From the NCBI GenBank assembly GCA_029260765.1, contig JAJDCP010000005.1:1-64000 (forward strand): 64,000 nucleotides of DNA. The letters run 5' to 3'. A program made the translations under genes and the position numbers. Below are positions 29,164-37,796 of this stretch, in pieces. Position 1 is the first letter of the stretch; each line of letters starts with the position of its first letter. Under the pieces are notes generated by a model. It was not told the DNA's origin. It searched no databases and was given only the letters and a program-made list of their open reading frames with translations. This stretch comes from Planctomycetota bacterium. Lineage in GTDB: Bacteria; Planctomycetota; J058; JAJDCP01.

Positions 29164-30344
29164 TACGAGGCCTCCTGGGCGAGCAGTATGCCGAGGTCCT
29201 TGTCCCCGCGGCCCGAAATGTTGATCAAGATGCGGCCTCCCGGGTTCTGTTTCGCCCAGTCGCGCGCCCCTGCCAGGGCGTGCGCCGATTCGAGCGCGGG
29301 CAGAATCCCCTCGCAGCGGCTCAGCTCGGCGAGCGCGTCCAGAGCGTCCGCATCGCCGGCCGCCACATAGCGTGCCCGGCCGGTCTCGTGCAACCAGGCA
29401 TGCTCGGGGCCGACGCCGGGATAGTCGAGGCCGGCAGAGACCGAATGCGACTCCTGGACCTGTCCGTCGGCATCTTGCAGAAGATAGCTCAGGCAGCCGT
29501 GCAGCACGCCAGGACTGCCCAGAGCCAGCGTGGCGCTGTGGTCGCCCAGCCCAAGGCCGCGCCCGCCGGCTTCGACTCCCAAGAGTTGCACCTGGGCGTC
29601 CTGCGCGAAGGGATGGAACAAGCCGATGGCGTTCGAGCCTCCGCCGACGCAGGCGACCGCCACGTCGGGCAGAGCCCCGCATGCCTCGAGCATTTGCGCC
29701 CGGGCCTCGCGGCCGATGACGGCCTGCAGCTCACGCACCAACCAGGGATAGGGGTGCGGACCGACCGCCGAACCGAGCAGATAGTATACTCCTTCGGGGT
29801 CCGCCACCCAGTGGCGCAAAGCTTCGTCGATGGCTGCACGTAGGGTCTTGTCGCCGCTCTCCACCGGGCGCAGCTCGGCGCCCAGCAAACGCATGCGGTG
29901 CACGTTCGGCGCTTGCCGCTCGACATCGACCGCCCCCATGTACACGATGCAGGGCAGCCCCACCCGCGCGCAGGCGGCGGCGCTGGCCACGCCGTGCTGC
30001 CCCGCCCCGGTCTCGGCCACCACCTGACGGGCACCCATGCGCTGCGCCAACAGAGCCTGTCCCAGCGCGTTGTTGATCTTGTGGGCGCCGGTGTGCGCGA
30101 GGTCTTCGCGCTTCAACCAGACATCGGCCCCCCAGCGTTTGCTGAGCCGTGGCGCGTGGCTGAGAGGGGTGGGGCGTCCCACCCAGCTCTTCAGCTCGTC
30201 GCGGAAAGCCGTCAGGAAGGCCTCGTCCGCCAGCGCCTCCCGGGCGGCGGTCTCGAGCTGACGGACCGCGCGCACCAGCAGCTCGGGGATATACTGGCCC
30301 CCGAAGTTGCCGAAGCGGCCGCGCGCGTCGGGCAAGGTCTTCAT
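29163..30344 (-). CDS. trpB: Tryptophan synthase beta subunit
   Basis: This PLP enzyme joins indole and serine to tryptophan. The 393-residue protein has the PLP lysine in [13 protein letters not shown] (Lys89), [10 protein letters not shown], the phosphate-binding GGGSNAIG and the cation-loop region [13 protein letters not shown]. Its length and motifs are those of TrpB1, the form that pairs with TrpA. Its start overlaps the trpF stop (ATGA). Confidence 0.97.
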   Translation of the reverse strand: MKTLPDARGRFGNFGGQYIPELLVRAVRQLETAAREALADEAFLTAFRDELKSWVGRPTPLSHAPRLSKRWGADVWLKREDLAHTGAHKINNALGQALLAQRMGARQVVAETGAGQHGVASAAACARVGLPCIVYMGAVDVERQAPNVHRMRLLGAELRPVESGDKTLRAAIDEALRHWVADPEGVYYLLGSAVGPHPYPWLVRELQAVIGREARAQMLEACGALPDVAVACVGGGSNAIGLFHPFAQDAQVQLLGVEAGGRGLGLGDHSATLALGSPGVLHGCLSYLLQDADGQVQESHSVSAGLDYPGVGPEHAWLHETGRARYVAAGDADALDALAELSRCEGILPALESAHALAGARDWAKQNPGGRILINISGRGDKDLGILLAQEAS

Positions 30345-30958
30345 GTCTGGGTCTCCAGGCTGGGGGCGGTACGCACCGCCCGGACGAAGTCATGGATCTT
30401 CTGGGAATCCTTCAGGCCGCGGCTCCGCTCGACGCCACTGCTGACATCCACACCCCAGGGGCGGACCCGGGCGATGGCCTGCGCCACGTTTCCGGGCTGC
30501 AGCCCGCCGGCCAAAATGAGCGGGAAACGCGCCGCCAGTGGGGCGATCCGTTCCCAGTTTGCCGCTTTGCCGCTTCCCCCGCCTCCGGCCGCATCGACCA
30601 GCAAGCGCGGGTATCGGTCTGCCAGCGCGCATAGCTGCTCGGCCAGCCTTGGGCTGTCGCTCAGAGCGGGCAGGAAGGGACAGAACAGCTCGGCTGGCGG
30701 CTGCCAGCCGGCGTCAGCTTGCAAAGTGTCGAGGGGGAGGCGCGCAAGCTCTCGCAGCAGCGGCGCATCCGGTCGGCGGCAGACCGCGATGCGCTCGACT
30801 CCCTCGGGTACGTCTTCGAGCAGGCGGGCGGCCTGCGCGGGGCTGAGTTGCCGGGGGGAGCGGGCGAATACAAATCCCAGCGCATCGGCACCCGCTGCGA
30901 CCGCGGCAGCGATGTGTTCGGCTTCCTTCAATCCGCAGATCTTGATGAAGAGGCGCAT
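30341..30958 (-). CDS. trpF: Phosphoribosylanthranilate isomerase
   Basis: It converts phosphoribosylanthranilate to CdRP. The 205-residue TIM barrel begins [13 protein letters not shown], with the catalytic Cys8 in [14 protein letters not shown], the phosphate-binding [11 protein letters not shown] and GVDVSSGVE are all present. The usual QLHG strand is divergent here (LQADAGW). The ATG at 30958 overlaps the trpC stop (ATGA); the much longer frame upstream is antisense-like Arg-rich sequence over trpC and is not used. Confidence 0.94.
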   Translation of the reverse strand: MRLFIKICGLKEAEHIAAAVAAGADALGFVFARSPRQLSPAQAARLLEDVPEGVERIAVCRRPDAPLLRELARLPLDTLQADAGWQPPAELFCPFLPALSDSPRLAEQLCALADRYPRLLVDAAGGGGSGKAANWERIAPLAARFPLILAGGLQPGNVAQAIARVRPWGVDVSSGVERSRGLKDSQKIHDFVRAVRTAPSLETQT

Positions 30959-31758
30959 CAAGCTTCCTCCCGCGCTGCCCGACCGGCGGCGAGCAATTGG
31001 GAGAGAGCGGTCTCGGGCGCTGCCGCGCGCATCAGAGCGCTGCCCACCAATCCCAGGCGGTAGCCGGCCCGGGCTGCGGCGGCGACCTGCTCGGCTCGAT
31101 GCAGGCCGCTCTCGGCTACGGACAGCGCATGGGCGGGCAGGTGGGGGGCGAGCTGCTGCAAGCGCTCTGGCTCGACCTGCAGGCTTCGCAGGTTGCGTGT
31201 GTTGACGCCGCACAGCCGCTGCGTTCCTCCGACATGAGCTGCCAGCCGCTCCAGGTCGCTGCGGTCGAACGCCTCGAGCAGCGCGAACAGCCCACACTCC
31301 TGGCACGCTTCGAGCATCGCAGCGAGCGCGGCGTCGTCGAGCATCGCCACGATCAGCAGCACGCCACCGGCTCCCCAGGCCCGCGCTTCGTAGACCTGGT
31401 AGGGCTCGACCAGGAAGTCCTTGCGCATCACCGGCACATCGGCCTGTGTTGCCGCCCGCTGCAGGTACTCCGGGCGTCCGGCGAAGCGGCTCGGCTCGGT
31501 CAGCACCGAGAGAGCCGCGGCGCCGCCCGCCTGATAGGCCTGCACGCGTTCCTCGACATCGACACGCGCCAGCGCGCCCTCGGAGGGCGAAGCGAACTTC
31601 AGCTCGGCGATGATGTCGAAGCGCCCATCGAGCCGCAGAACCGGTGCTGGAGCGCACGCCAGCGCCCGCTTCCGCAGCTCCGGCAGACTCTCTTCGGCCT
31701 GCGCTGCCTGGCTGCGTGCGCGGCTGCCTGCGGCCATGCTGGCGAGGAAATCAGCCAC
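30958..31758 (-). CDS. trpC: Indole-3-glycerol phosphate synthase
   Basis: It closes the indole ring from CdRP. The 266-residue TIM barrel shows IIAELKFASPSEG, VLTEPSRFAG, VMRKDFLVEPYQVYEARAWGAGGVLLIV, GVNTRNL and VAESGLHRAEQV, the family's catalytic strands. It starts at a GTG that lies inside the end of trpD (8-base overlap). Confidence 0.96.
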   Translation of the reverse strand: MADFLASMAAGSRARSQAAQAEESLPELRKRALACAPAPVLRLDGRFDIIAELKFASPSEGALARVDVEERVQAYQAGGAAALSVLTEPSRFAGRPEYLQRAATQADVPVMRKDFLVEPYQVYEARAWGAGGVLLIVAMLDDAALAAMLEACQECGLFALLEAFDRSDLERLAAHVGGTQRLCGVNTRNLRSLQVEPERLQQLAPHLPAHALSVAESGLHRAEQVAAAARAGYRLGLVGSALMRAAAPETALSQLLAAGRAAREEA

Positions 31759-32755
31759 CGGCGCTCTCCGTCATGCGTTCGACCACGCGTAGCCCCAGAC
31801 TGTCCAACAGCCCGGCCCGCGCCTGTTCCACACCCTCTGCCAGGTTGGCCGCACGTCCGGTGAGCTCGAGGACCAGACCGGCGTTGAGGGCGACCGCGTC
31901 CGCGATCGCTCCGGCTTCCCCCCCCAACACCGCCCGCATCCGCGCGCCGTTTTCGCTCGCCGAGCCCCCTGCCAGGGCTTCGGGCGCACAGCGTGCCAGC
32001 CCCGCAATGCGCGGATCGATGGTGCGATGCCGCACAGCGCGGTCGCGCACTTCCCACAGCCGGAAGGGCCCGACAGGCGTCGCTTCGTCCCAGCCACGGG
32101 CGCCATGCACGACATAGGCCGCTTCGATCTCCATCCCCGCCAGACATTGAGCCATCAGCTCTGCGGCGTCGGCGGAGAAGGCTCCGACCAGCTGGTGGCT
32201 GGGGCGTCCGGGATTGGTCAGGGGGCCGAGCAGATTGAAGACAGTGCGCGTGCCCAATGCCTTGCGGGTGGGCACGACGGCCTTGGTCGCGCGATGGAAG
32301 ACCGGCGCGAACAGGAAGCAGAAGCCATGCTGCGCAAGGTTCGCCGATGCTTCCGCGGGCGTGGCGGGCAGGGACATCCCCAGCGCCTCCAGCACATCGG
32401 CGCTGCCCGACCGGCTGGAGACCGAGCGGTTCCCGTGCTTGATCACCTGCAATCCCAGACCTGTCAACAACAGGGCCGCGGCCGTTGAGATATTGAAGCT
32501 GGAGGACCCATCGCCACCGGTACCGCAGGTATCGACCAGCTCGCCCTTGGGCCTGTCGGGCAGACCCGGCGCACGCGCCCGCATCGCACGCGCCAGCCCC
32601 CGCAGCTCTTCGGGTGTCTCCCCCTTGACCCGTAGCGCGATGAGGATGGCGCCCTTGACGGCCTCGGCGGTCGCTGGGTCGAGCAGGATGTCGAGCAACT
32701 CGGCGGCTTCGCCTTCGTTCAGATGTTGGCCGTCGAACAGCTTCTCCAGGGGCAT
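31751..32755 (-). CDS. trpD: Anthranilate phosphoribosyltransferase
   Basis: It transfers phosphoribose from PRPP to anthranilate. The 334-residue protein has the glycine loop CGTGGDGSSSFNISTAAA, KHGNRSVSSRSGSADVLEALG and FNLLGPLTNPG, all typical. It starts two bases after the trpG stop and is a separate protein, not fused to TrpG. Confidence 0.96.
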   Translation of the reverse strand: MPLEKLFDGQHLNEGEAAELLDILLDPATAEAVKGAILIALRVKGETPEELRGLARAMRARAPGLPDRPKGELVDTCGTGGDGSSSFNISTAAALLLTGLGLQVIKHGNRSVSSRSGSADVLEALGMSLPATPAEASANLAQHGFCFLFAPVFHRATKAVVPTRKALGTRTVFNLLGPLTNPGRPSHQLVGAFSADAAELMAQCLAGMEIEAAYVVHGARGWDEATPVGPFRLWEVRDRAVRHRTIDPRIAGLARCAPEALAGGSASENGARMRAVLGGEAGAIADAVALNAGLVLELTGRAANLAEGVEQARAGLLDSLGLRVVERMTESAGG

Positions 32756-32756
32756 C

Positions 32757-33365
32757 TCACAATCCTCCCTGGGGCAGATCGGAGTCCTGGGCCAGATCGA
32801 AGTCGAGGAAATTGGCCAGCAAGCGTGAGCCCTGTGCGGTCAGGATGCTCTCGGGGTGGAACTGCACTCCTGCGACCGGCTTGCTGGTATGACGCACGCC
32901 CATGATCTCTCCAGCGGAGGTGTAGGCGGAGATCCGCAGGCAGGCGGGCAGCCCCTGCTCGTCGACGATCAGCGAGTGGTAGCGCGCCGCCTCGAACGGG
33001 TTGGGCAGGCCGAGATAGAGCCCCCGGTTGTCGTGATAGACCTGAGAGCTCTTGCCGTGCATCAGTCGGGGGGCTCGGCTGACCTGGCCTCCGAGCACGT
33101 GGGCCAGCGCCTGGTGTCCCAAGCAGACCCCGAGCACGGGCAGGCGCTCAATACCCTCGCGCAGGATCTCGGGCATGTTGCCTGCCGCGGAAGGATGCCC
33201 AGGGCCGGGGCTGATCACCAGGTGCGTGGCTTCGAGTGCCCAGGCCTCAGCGGCGTTGATGCAGTCGTTGCGATGCACCAGTACCTCAGCTCCGAGGGAT
33301 CGCAACGCCTGCACCAGGTTCCATGTAAAGGAGTCATAGTTGTCGATCAACAGCACGCGCCGCAT
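32757..33365 (-). CDS. trpG: Anthranilate synthase glutamine amidotransferase component
   Basis: It supplies ammonia from glutamine to TrpE. It is a class I amidotransferase of 202 residues with LLIDNYDSFTWNLVQ, the oxyanion strand ISPGPGHP, nucleophile Cys81 in GVCLGHQAL, and the His/Glu pair in VQFHPESI. The ATG at 33365 overlaps the trpE stop (TAATG). It could also serve p-aminobenzoate synthesis, since no pab gene is in this window. Confidence 0.95.
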   Translation of the reverse strand: MRRVLLIDNYDSFTWNLVQALRSLGAEVLVHRNDCINAAEAWALEATHLVISPGPGHPSAAGNMPEILREGIERLPVLGVCLGHQALAHVLGGQVSRAPRLMHGKSSQVYHDNRGLYLGLPNPFEAARYHSLIVDEQGLPACLRISAYTSAGEIMGVRHTSKPVAGVQFHPESILTAQGSRLLANFLDFDLAQDSDLPQGGL

Positions 33366-34744
33366 TACAGGCCTCCCTTCGCCAGCTCGAGAGCAGCCGC
33401 CAGAGCTGCGCTCTTGGCCATCACCTCGTGGTACTCCGCCTCTGGTCGGCTGTCGGCCACCAGGCCCGCGCCAGCCTGGTAGCTGTATGTGTCGCCGGAA
33501 AACACCAGGCTGCGGATGGTGATCGCCTGGTCCATCTGGCCGCCGTGCCCGAAGTAGCCGACGGTTCCGGCATACAGGCCTCGTGGCACGGGCTCGAGCT
33601 GGTCGATCAGCTCCAGCGCACGCACTTTCGGGGCTCCGCTGACGGTGCCCGCGGGAAAGCTGGCTGCGTAGAGGTCGAAGGCGTCGTACTCAGGCGCGAG
33701 CACGCCCTCGACGCCGCTGACCATGTGCATCACGTGGCTGTAGCGCTCGATCACCTGGTAGGGGTCGACTTTGACACTGCCTGTCAGCGCGACACGGCCT
33801 ACATCATTGCGCGCCAGGTCGACCAACATCACGTGTTCGGCGAGCTCTTTGGGATCGGCCAGCAGCTCTTTGGCGAGCGCGTTGTCAGCCTCAGGATCGG
33901 CGCCGCGCGGGCGGGTACCGGCGATCGGTCGCAGACATGCCCGGCGCCCGCGCAGCGTGACCAGAGCTTCGGGGGAGGATCCCACCACTGCCAATTCGCC
34001 GAAGCGCATGAAGACCATGTAGGGAGATGGGTTCAGCAGGCGGAGGGCGCGGTAGACCGTGAAGGGATCGAGCTTATGTTGACCAGTGAACTGGTTGGCG
34101 AGCACCAGCTGGTAGACGTCGCCGCGCGCGATGGCCTCTTGGCTCTCCTTGACTGCCTCGACAAAGGCAGGCTTGCTGAAAGAGCTCCGAGGGAGCTCGT
34201 AGCTGCCTTCGACCGGTGCGGGCAGGGGGCCGCGCAACGCCTGCACGACCTCCTTGCGCAGGACCTCGCGCTCGGCTGCGCTGCCTGCGTGCAACAGGGC
34301 CACGCGCCGGCTGATGTGGTCGAAGACCAACAACGAGCGAGGGGCGAACCAGGCTGCTTCGGGCATGTCGCCTGCCCTGGGAGGCAGCCTGGGCAGGTGG
34401 TCGAGACGCCGCAGCAGGTCGAAGCCGGCCGCGCCGACCAGCCCGCCGCTGAAGGGCAGCTGCAGGCCGGCACCAGGCCGTGGGGCACGGGCGAGCGCGT
34501 CACGGAAGGCGGCGAGCAGGGCCGCGGGCGTGCCGGGGGCGGGCTGGGTCTCGTCGCCGACCCGCCATTGGCCGTTCTGCAGCCGGACTTCCAGCCCTTC
34601 GCCAAAACCGAGGAAGGAATAGCGGGCAAGCTGTTCGCCCCCGACCACGCTCTCGAGCAGGAAGCGCGGTTGGAAGGGTTCCAACTTCAAGAACGCAGAC
34701 ACCGGTGTGTCGAGGTCTGCGGCGATATCGAAGGGCTGTTTCAT
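33365..34744 (-). CDS. trpE: Anthranilate synthase component I
   Basis: With TrpG it makes anthranilate from chorismate. This 459-residue chorismate-binding enzyme has RPIAGTRPRGAD, ELAEHVMLVDLARNDVGRV, FPAGTVSGAPKVRA and GLYAGTVGYF. The N-terminal LLES motif with Ser32 is the tryptophan feedback site of TrpE, which separates it from PabB. The ATG at 34744 has GGAGGAGCGC. It is the first structural gene of the operon and sits behind a leader with tandem Trp codons. Confidence 0.95.
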   Translation of the reverse strand: MKQPFDIAADLDTPVSAFLKLEPFQPRFLLESVVGGEQLARYSFLGFGEGLEVRLQNGQWRVGDETQPAPGTPAALLAAFRDALARAPRPGAGLQLPFSGGLVGAAGFDLLRRLDHLPRLPPRAGDMPEAAWFAPRSLLVFDHISRRVALLHAGSAAEREVLRKEVVQALRGPLPAPVEGSYELPRSSFSKPAFVEAVKESQEAIARGDVYQLVLANQFTGQHKLDPFTVYRALRLLNPSPYMVFMRFGELAVVGSSPEALVTLRGRRACLRPIAGTRPRGADPEADNALAKELLADPKELAEHVMLVDLARNDVGRVALTGSVKVDPYQVIERYSHVMHMVSGVEGVLAPEYDAFDLYAASFPAGTVSGAPKVRALELIDQLEPVPRGLYAGTVGYFGHGGQMDQAITIRSLVFSGDTYSYQAGAGLVADSRPEAEYHEVMAKSAALAAALELAKGGL

Positions 34745-34850
34745 GCGCTCCTCCAGGGTGGGGAGCGTGGTAGATGATCGACCCCCCAGGACAGTTATGG
34801 GAGGTGGTTGCGGATTGCGAACGCGCGGCCACCTCTCTCAGAGGGGCCAC
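34745..34850 (-). promoter_or_regulatory. trp attenuator region: alternative hairpins and masked ribosome site
   Basis: Three competing RNA structures are visible after the leader Trp codons. One pairs GGCC/CCUCU with AGAGG/GGCC around the leader stop. The second pairs GAGGUGG with a later CCACCUC, which would break the first. The third pairs GCUCC with GGAGC and hides the trpE ribosome site GGAGGAG. No U-run follows any hairpin, so control may act on translation of trpE rather than by classic termination. Confidence 0.5.
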
Positions 34851-34885
34851 CACCGGGGCTTTGCGTGTGTGCGTTGCGCTTCCAT
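34838..34885 (-). CDS. trpL: trp operon leader peptide with tandem Trp codons
   Basis: The 15-residue peptide MEAQRTHAKPRWWPL has two consecutive TGG codons followed by a stop that lies in the loop of a hairpin. It lies 93 bases upstream of trpE on the same strand. A pair of rare Trp codons in such a short frame is the hallmark of ribosome-mediated trp attenuation. Its own ribosome site is weak, so confidence rests on the Trp pair, the position and the hairpins. Confidence 0.75.
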   Translation of the reverse strand: MEAQRTHAKPRWWPL

Positions 34886-34936
34886 GCCCGACAGGGTAGC
34901 TTCCGCCCCGGGGGCTGTCCACCGCTTTTTTGTCGC

Positions 34937-36214
34937 TCAGACCTCGAGCGCGTCGAGCCGGGCTGGAGCCGTGTCTCCGTTGCTTCCTCGCCTGAGGCTG
35001 AGGACGGCGCCGAGCAGCAGGCAGGCGAAGGCCAGAGTGACACCGAGCGCGCCCCAGCCCGCGAGTGTCTGGGGTAGGACCCCGTCGCGCACCAGCTCGG
35101 CGGCCTGCGTCACCCGTTGCTGCGTCTGCCCGGGGCTGCTGCCGAGCAGTGCTAACGCGAGCGAGCCGGCAGCAGGGATTCCGAGCCAGAACAGGCGCCA
35201 ACGCAGGGCCTGCCCGGCCAACAGCAGGGCTATCCCAGCCATAGTCAGGCGCCAGGTTCCGGGTTGGACCTCCGGCAGGCCAGGCAGCTCGGGCCGCAAG
35301 CCGGCACAGATCGCTGCGAGCGCCAGCATGGGGGCCGCCAGCGGCCAGTTCTCAGCCCCAGCTTGCAAAGCGATCCAGGCCACGGCCAGCAGCAGAGGGG
35401 GGGCCAGGGCTAGACCGAACGGGGTGTCGTAGATCCAATGCAGGGCGCCCAGGCGCAGCGCCAGGCCGAGCAAGGGAATGCCGCACAGGATCGCGCCGCC
35501 CCAGGGCACAGTCAGCCGGCCCAGTTTCAGGGGGCGGCCAGCAAGAATCCGTGGACCGAGCAATGCGGCGGCCAGGCTGGCGAGCCAGATGTCGCACAGA
35601 TGTCCAGGCAGGGGAGAGCCCACGGTTGCGAGGAACAAGCCCGGCGCCAATCCCGTGCCGAGCACGGCCAGGTAGGAAGCGGCCGGGACCAACAGCGCGC
35701 GGGCATCGAAGCGCAACAACAACCCATAGATCGCGGACAGCTGGCCGAGGCTGAGCAGGACTATGCCGCAGAGCAACCCGGCCCCCACGTCCTGGCGGTA
35801 GATGCCCAGTCGCAGGTAGGTGAAGGTCGGGTCGACCAGGAAAACGGCGGCCAACAGGAAGAGCTGCAGGCTTGCGCGTCGGACACGCCTCCGCAAAAGG
35901 GCGATGCCCAGGCCCACCAGCAGGAGGTGATACACGAGCAGTGAGACGGATAACAGCAGAAGCTGCCCAAGGAGCTCGGGACCGCTGGTGCTCTGAATCA
36001 AGAGGCCGCCGGCGAGCATCATGCCTGCGCTGATGAGGAACAAAGGATGGCCGCGACGCGGCGGGCGGACGACGACGGAGCTGACGCTGGCATCGTCAGC
36101 CTGCGGATCGACGGGACTCTCTGCGTCTGTCTGCGCTGAGGGGCGGACATCGTCGGCAGGTGCCTGCCGTTCGGGGTCAGGAGTCGGGGGGGCAGGAGTC
36201 GGGGCGTCTGGCAT
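34937..36214 (-). CDS. Polytopic membrane protein of unknown function
   Basis: This 425-residue protein has a Pro-rich acidic cytosolic N-terminus (about 60 residues), then about 12 hydrophobic helices. The helices contain few charges, and short Arg-rich loops (LLRRRVRRASL) face the cytosol. No transporter or enzyme motif is visible. The ATG at 36214 has GAGGAA upstream; a longer frame to 36328 has no support. It lies upstream of the trp operon on the same strand but ends just before the trp leader, so it probably has its own promoter. It shares its upstream region with a divergent lipoprotein gene. Confidence 0.65.
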   Translation of the reverse strand: MPDAPTPAPPTPDPERQAPADDVRPSAQTDAESPVDPQADDASVSSVVVRPPRRGHPLFLISAGMMLAGGLLIQSTSGPELLGQLLLLSVSLLVYHLLLVGLGIALLRRRVRRASLQLFLLAAVFLVDPTFTYLRLGIYRQDVGAGLLCGIVLLSLGQLSAIYGLLLRFDARALLVPAASYLAVLGTGLAPGLFLATVGSPLPGHLCDIWLASLAAALLGPRILAGRPLKLGRLTVPWGGAILCGIPLLGLALRLGALHWIYDTPFGLALAPPLLLAVAWIALQAGAENWPLAAPMLALAAICAGLRPELPGLPEVQPGTWRLTMAGIALLLAGQALRWRLFWLGIPAAGSLALALLGSSPGQTQQRVTQAAELVRDGVLPQTLAGWGALGVTLAFACLLLGAVLSLRRGSNGDTAPARLDALEV

Positions 36215-36290
36215 CGATGGTTCCTCAAGATTGCGTTGAGCGAGCAGCAGTACGGGCTCCCTCCGCAGAATAACAGTGTGTATGCATTTT

Positions 36291-36307
36291 GCAATCATTT
36301 TGATTGC
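36291..36307. promoter_or_regulatory. Candidate operator palindrome GCAATCA-TTT-TGATTGC
   Basis: A perfect 7-bp inverted repeat with a 3-base centre lies in AT-rich DNA between two divergent genes (starts at 36214 and 36413). A second short symmetric motif (TGCATTTTGCA) sits next to it at about 36282-36292. This is the layout of a dimeric repressor site controlling both promoters. Confidence 0.45.
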
Positions 36308-36412
36308 GTTGCTGCGCAGCTCGTCCATCGATTACGACTTTGCAGCGGAGCGTGACGTCCCGATGACCTCTCACCGGCCTGATTGCTTCCACTCTCGCGT
36401 TGGAGGTCTTCG

Positions 36413-37363
36413 ATGCACCGTCTGGCCTGGATCCTGCTTCCTTGTCTGCTCTCCGCTTGTGGCTCAGTCATGCTGCCCCCCTCGGCACGCCTAGATTCCC
36501 CTCGGGATGTCTGGCGCGGCCCTCAGCCGCCCGGCGAGGCCGCCGAAACGCGCGTCTACGCCCTCGATGACCTTCCCGTGCAGGCCGCCGAGCTGCAGCG
36601 CCTGTTGTGCGTGCTGTTGCCCGACAGCGCCGCGGTGTCTTTCCACGAGGCCATCCCCGGCGAGCTACAGGTGCTCACGACCCCGAGTCTGCACGCGGCG
36701 GTCGGAGAGCTGCTCGAGACCTATCGCGACCTGGCCCCGGCGACCCTTGGACTGACGGTGCGGATCATCGAGATCCCCTGGTCGGTCGCGGGCAGCTTGG
36801 GACCCTACCAGCTGGTCAGCCCTGCGGGAGCCTCGCCGATGCATAGCGTGCCTCTGTCGAAGGCTGCGGTGGACTGGTTGTGGTCCCTCAACCATGAAGG
36901 CGTTGAGCGGCGCGCGCGGGGCGGAAGCCTGGCGTGTCAGGCGGGTCGCTGGCAGGTGAGTGAGAATCGGCTCGAGTGCGCCTATCTCGAGCAGGTGGAC
37001 TATCCATGGCGGCAGCGAAGGCGTATCGCCGACCCGGTCGTCGCCGTCGCGCACGACGCCGTGAAGCTCTCGGCGCTCGTGCTCCCGCAACCGGACAGCT
37101 CGCATTGGTTGCTGGCCTACGAGCTCGAGGATCGCCTGCTGGCGGGGATCGACGAGCTGCGCACGCAATCTTTCGGGGGCGCGACCGATGTGACCCTGTC
37201 CCTTCCGCTCTGGGTGGACCGCCAGGCCCGCGGGGCGGTCATCCTCGAGGAAGGGGAGGCCCTCGGCCTGCTCGCTGCTGGCAGCCAGGGCATGGCGCGG
37301 CTGGTGGTCGTGCTCCCGGTCAGGGGTCCGGAGCTGTCGGGCGCATACGCAGCGCTTCGCTGA
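36413..37363 (+). CDS. Predicted lipoprotein with secretin-N-like segment
   Basis: This 316-residue protein has a lipoprotein signal (LLPCLLSAC; Cys at about 16). Residues about 60-130 (VYALDDLPVQ; LQVLTTPSLHAAVGELLETYRDL; LGLTVRIIEIPW) look like the alpha/beta modules of secretin N-domains, with the typical phrase about a helix after TTPSLH. The rest forms beta strands without a secretin pore motif, so it may be an accessory secretin-like lipoprotein. The ATG at 36413 has GGAGG. Confidence 0.6.
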   Translation: MHRLAWILLPCLLSACGSVMLPPSARLDSPRDVWRGPQPPGEAAETRVYALDDLPVQAAELQRLLCVLLPDSAAVSFHEAIPGELQVLTTPSLHAAVGELLETYRDLAPATLGLTVRIIEIPWSVAGSLGPYQLVSPAGASPMHSVPLSKAAVDWLWSLNHEGVERRARGGSLACQAGRWQVSENRLECAYLEQVDYPWRQRRRIADPVVAVAHDAVKLSALVLPQPDSSHWLLAYELEDRLLAGIDELRTQSFGGATDVTLSLPLWVDRQARGAVILEEGEALGLLAAGSQGMARLVVVLPVRGPELSGAYAALR

Positions 37364-37404
37364 GTGGCGGGGGGCCCGGAGGCTGTCTCACCGGCGGACC
37401 AGAT

Positions 37405-37464
37405 CGGACCCGGACCCGGACCCGGACCCGGACCCGGACTCGGACTCGGACTCGGACCCGGACT
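37405..37464. repeat. GGACCC/GGACTC hexanucleotide repeat tract
   Basis: About ten tandem hexamers of the type CGGACC or CGGACT lie 40 bases past the lipoprotein stop. It is the same family as 9272-9304. Confidence 0.85.
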
Positions 37465-37655
37465 CCAGAGCTCCTGACATGGGCACCTTTTGATTGAGAC
37501 TTCGCTCAGGCATGGTCCAAACATTCGAGCGGCTGAGAACCGCCTGTAGCGTCGGTCTATGACCGACGAAGAGACCGATCCGCATGGCCAGAATCTCTGG
37601 AATCAACCTCCGCCAGAGCTTCTTCCGGCGCTCACAGAGCGCTGTCTACAGAAGA

Positions 37656-37677
37656 CGGACCCGGACCCGGACTCGGA
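37656..37677. repeat. Short GGACCC/GGACTC hexanucleotide tract
   Basis: Three to four hexamers of the same family as the tract 200 bases upstream, again outside any recognised gene. Confidence 0.75.
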
Positions 37678-37768
37678 GACCGGAGAGGACCGCGGTCCGA
37701 CTGCCGTGTCGAAGGCCTCTCGGCCTGTCGAGGGGCCAGCGGACGCTCGACTCCGGCAACAAAAGGAG

Positions 37769-37796
37769 AAGGCCACCTCCCGCGAGAGGTGGCCTT
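37769..37796. terminator. Strong 11-bp hairpin, probable bidirectional terminator
   Basis: AAGGCCACCTC pairs perfectly with GAGGTGGCCTT around the loop CCGCGA. The A/T ends give it the form of a terminator usable in both directions. No confident gene lies immediately on either side, so it may end an unannotated small RNA or the lipoprotein transcript. Confidence 0.7.
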
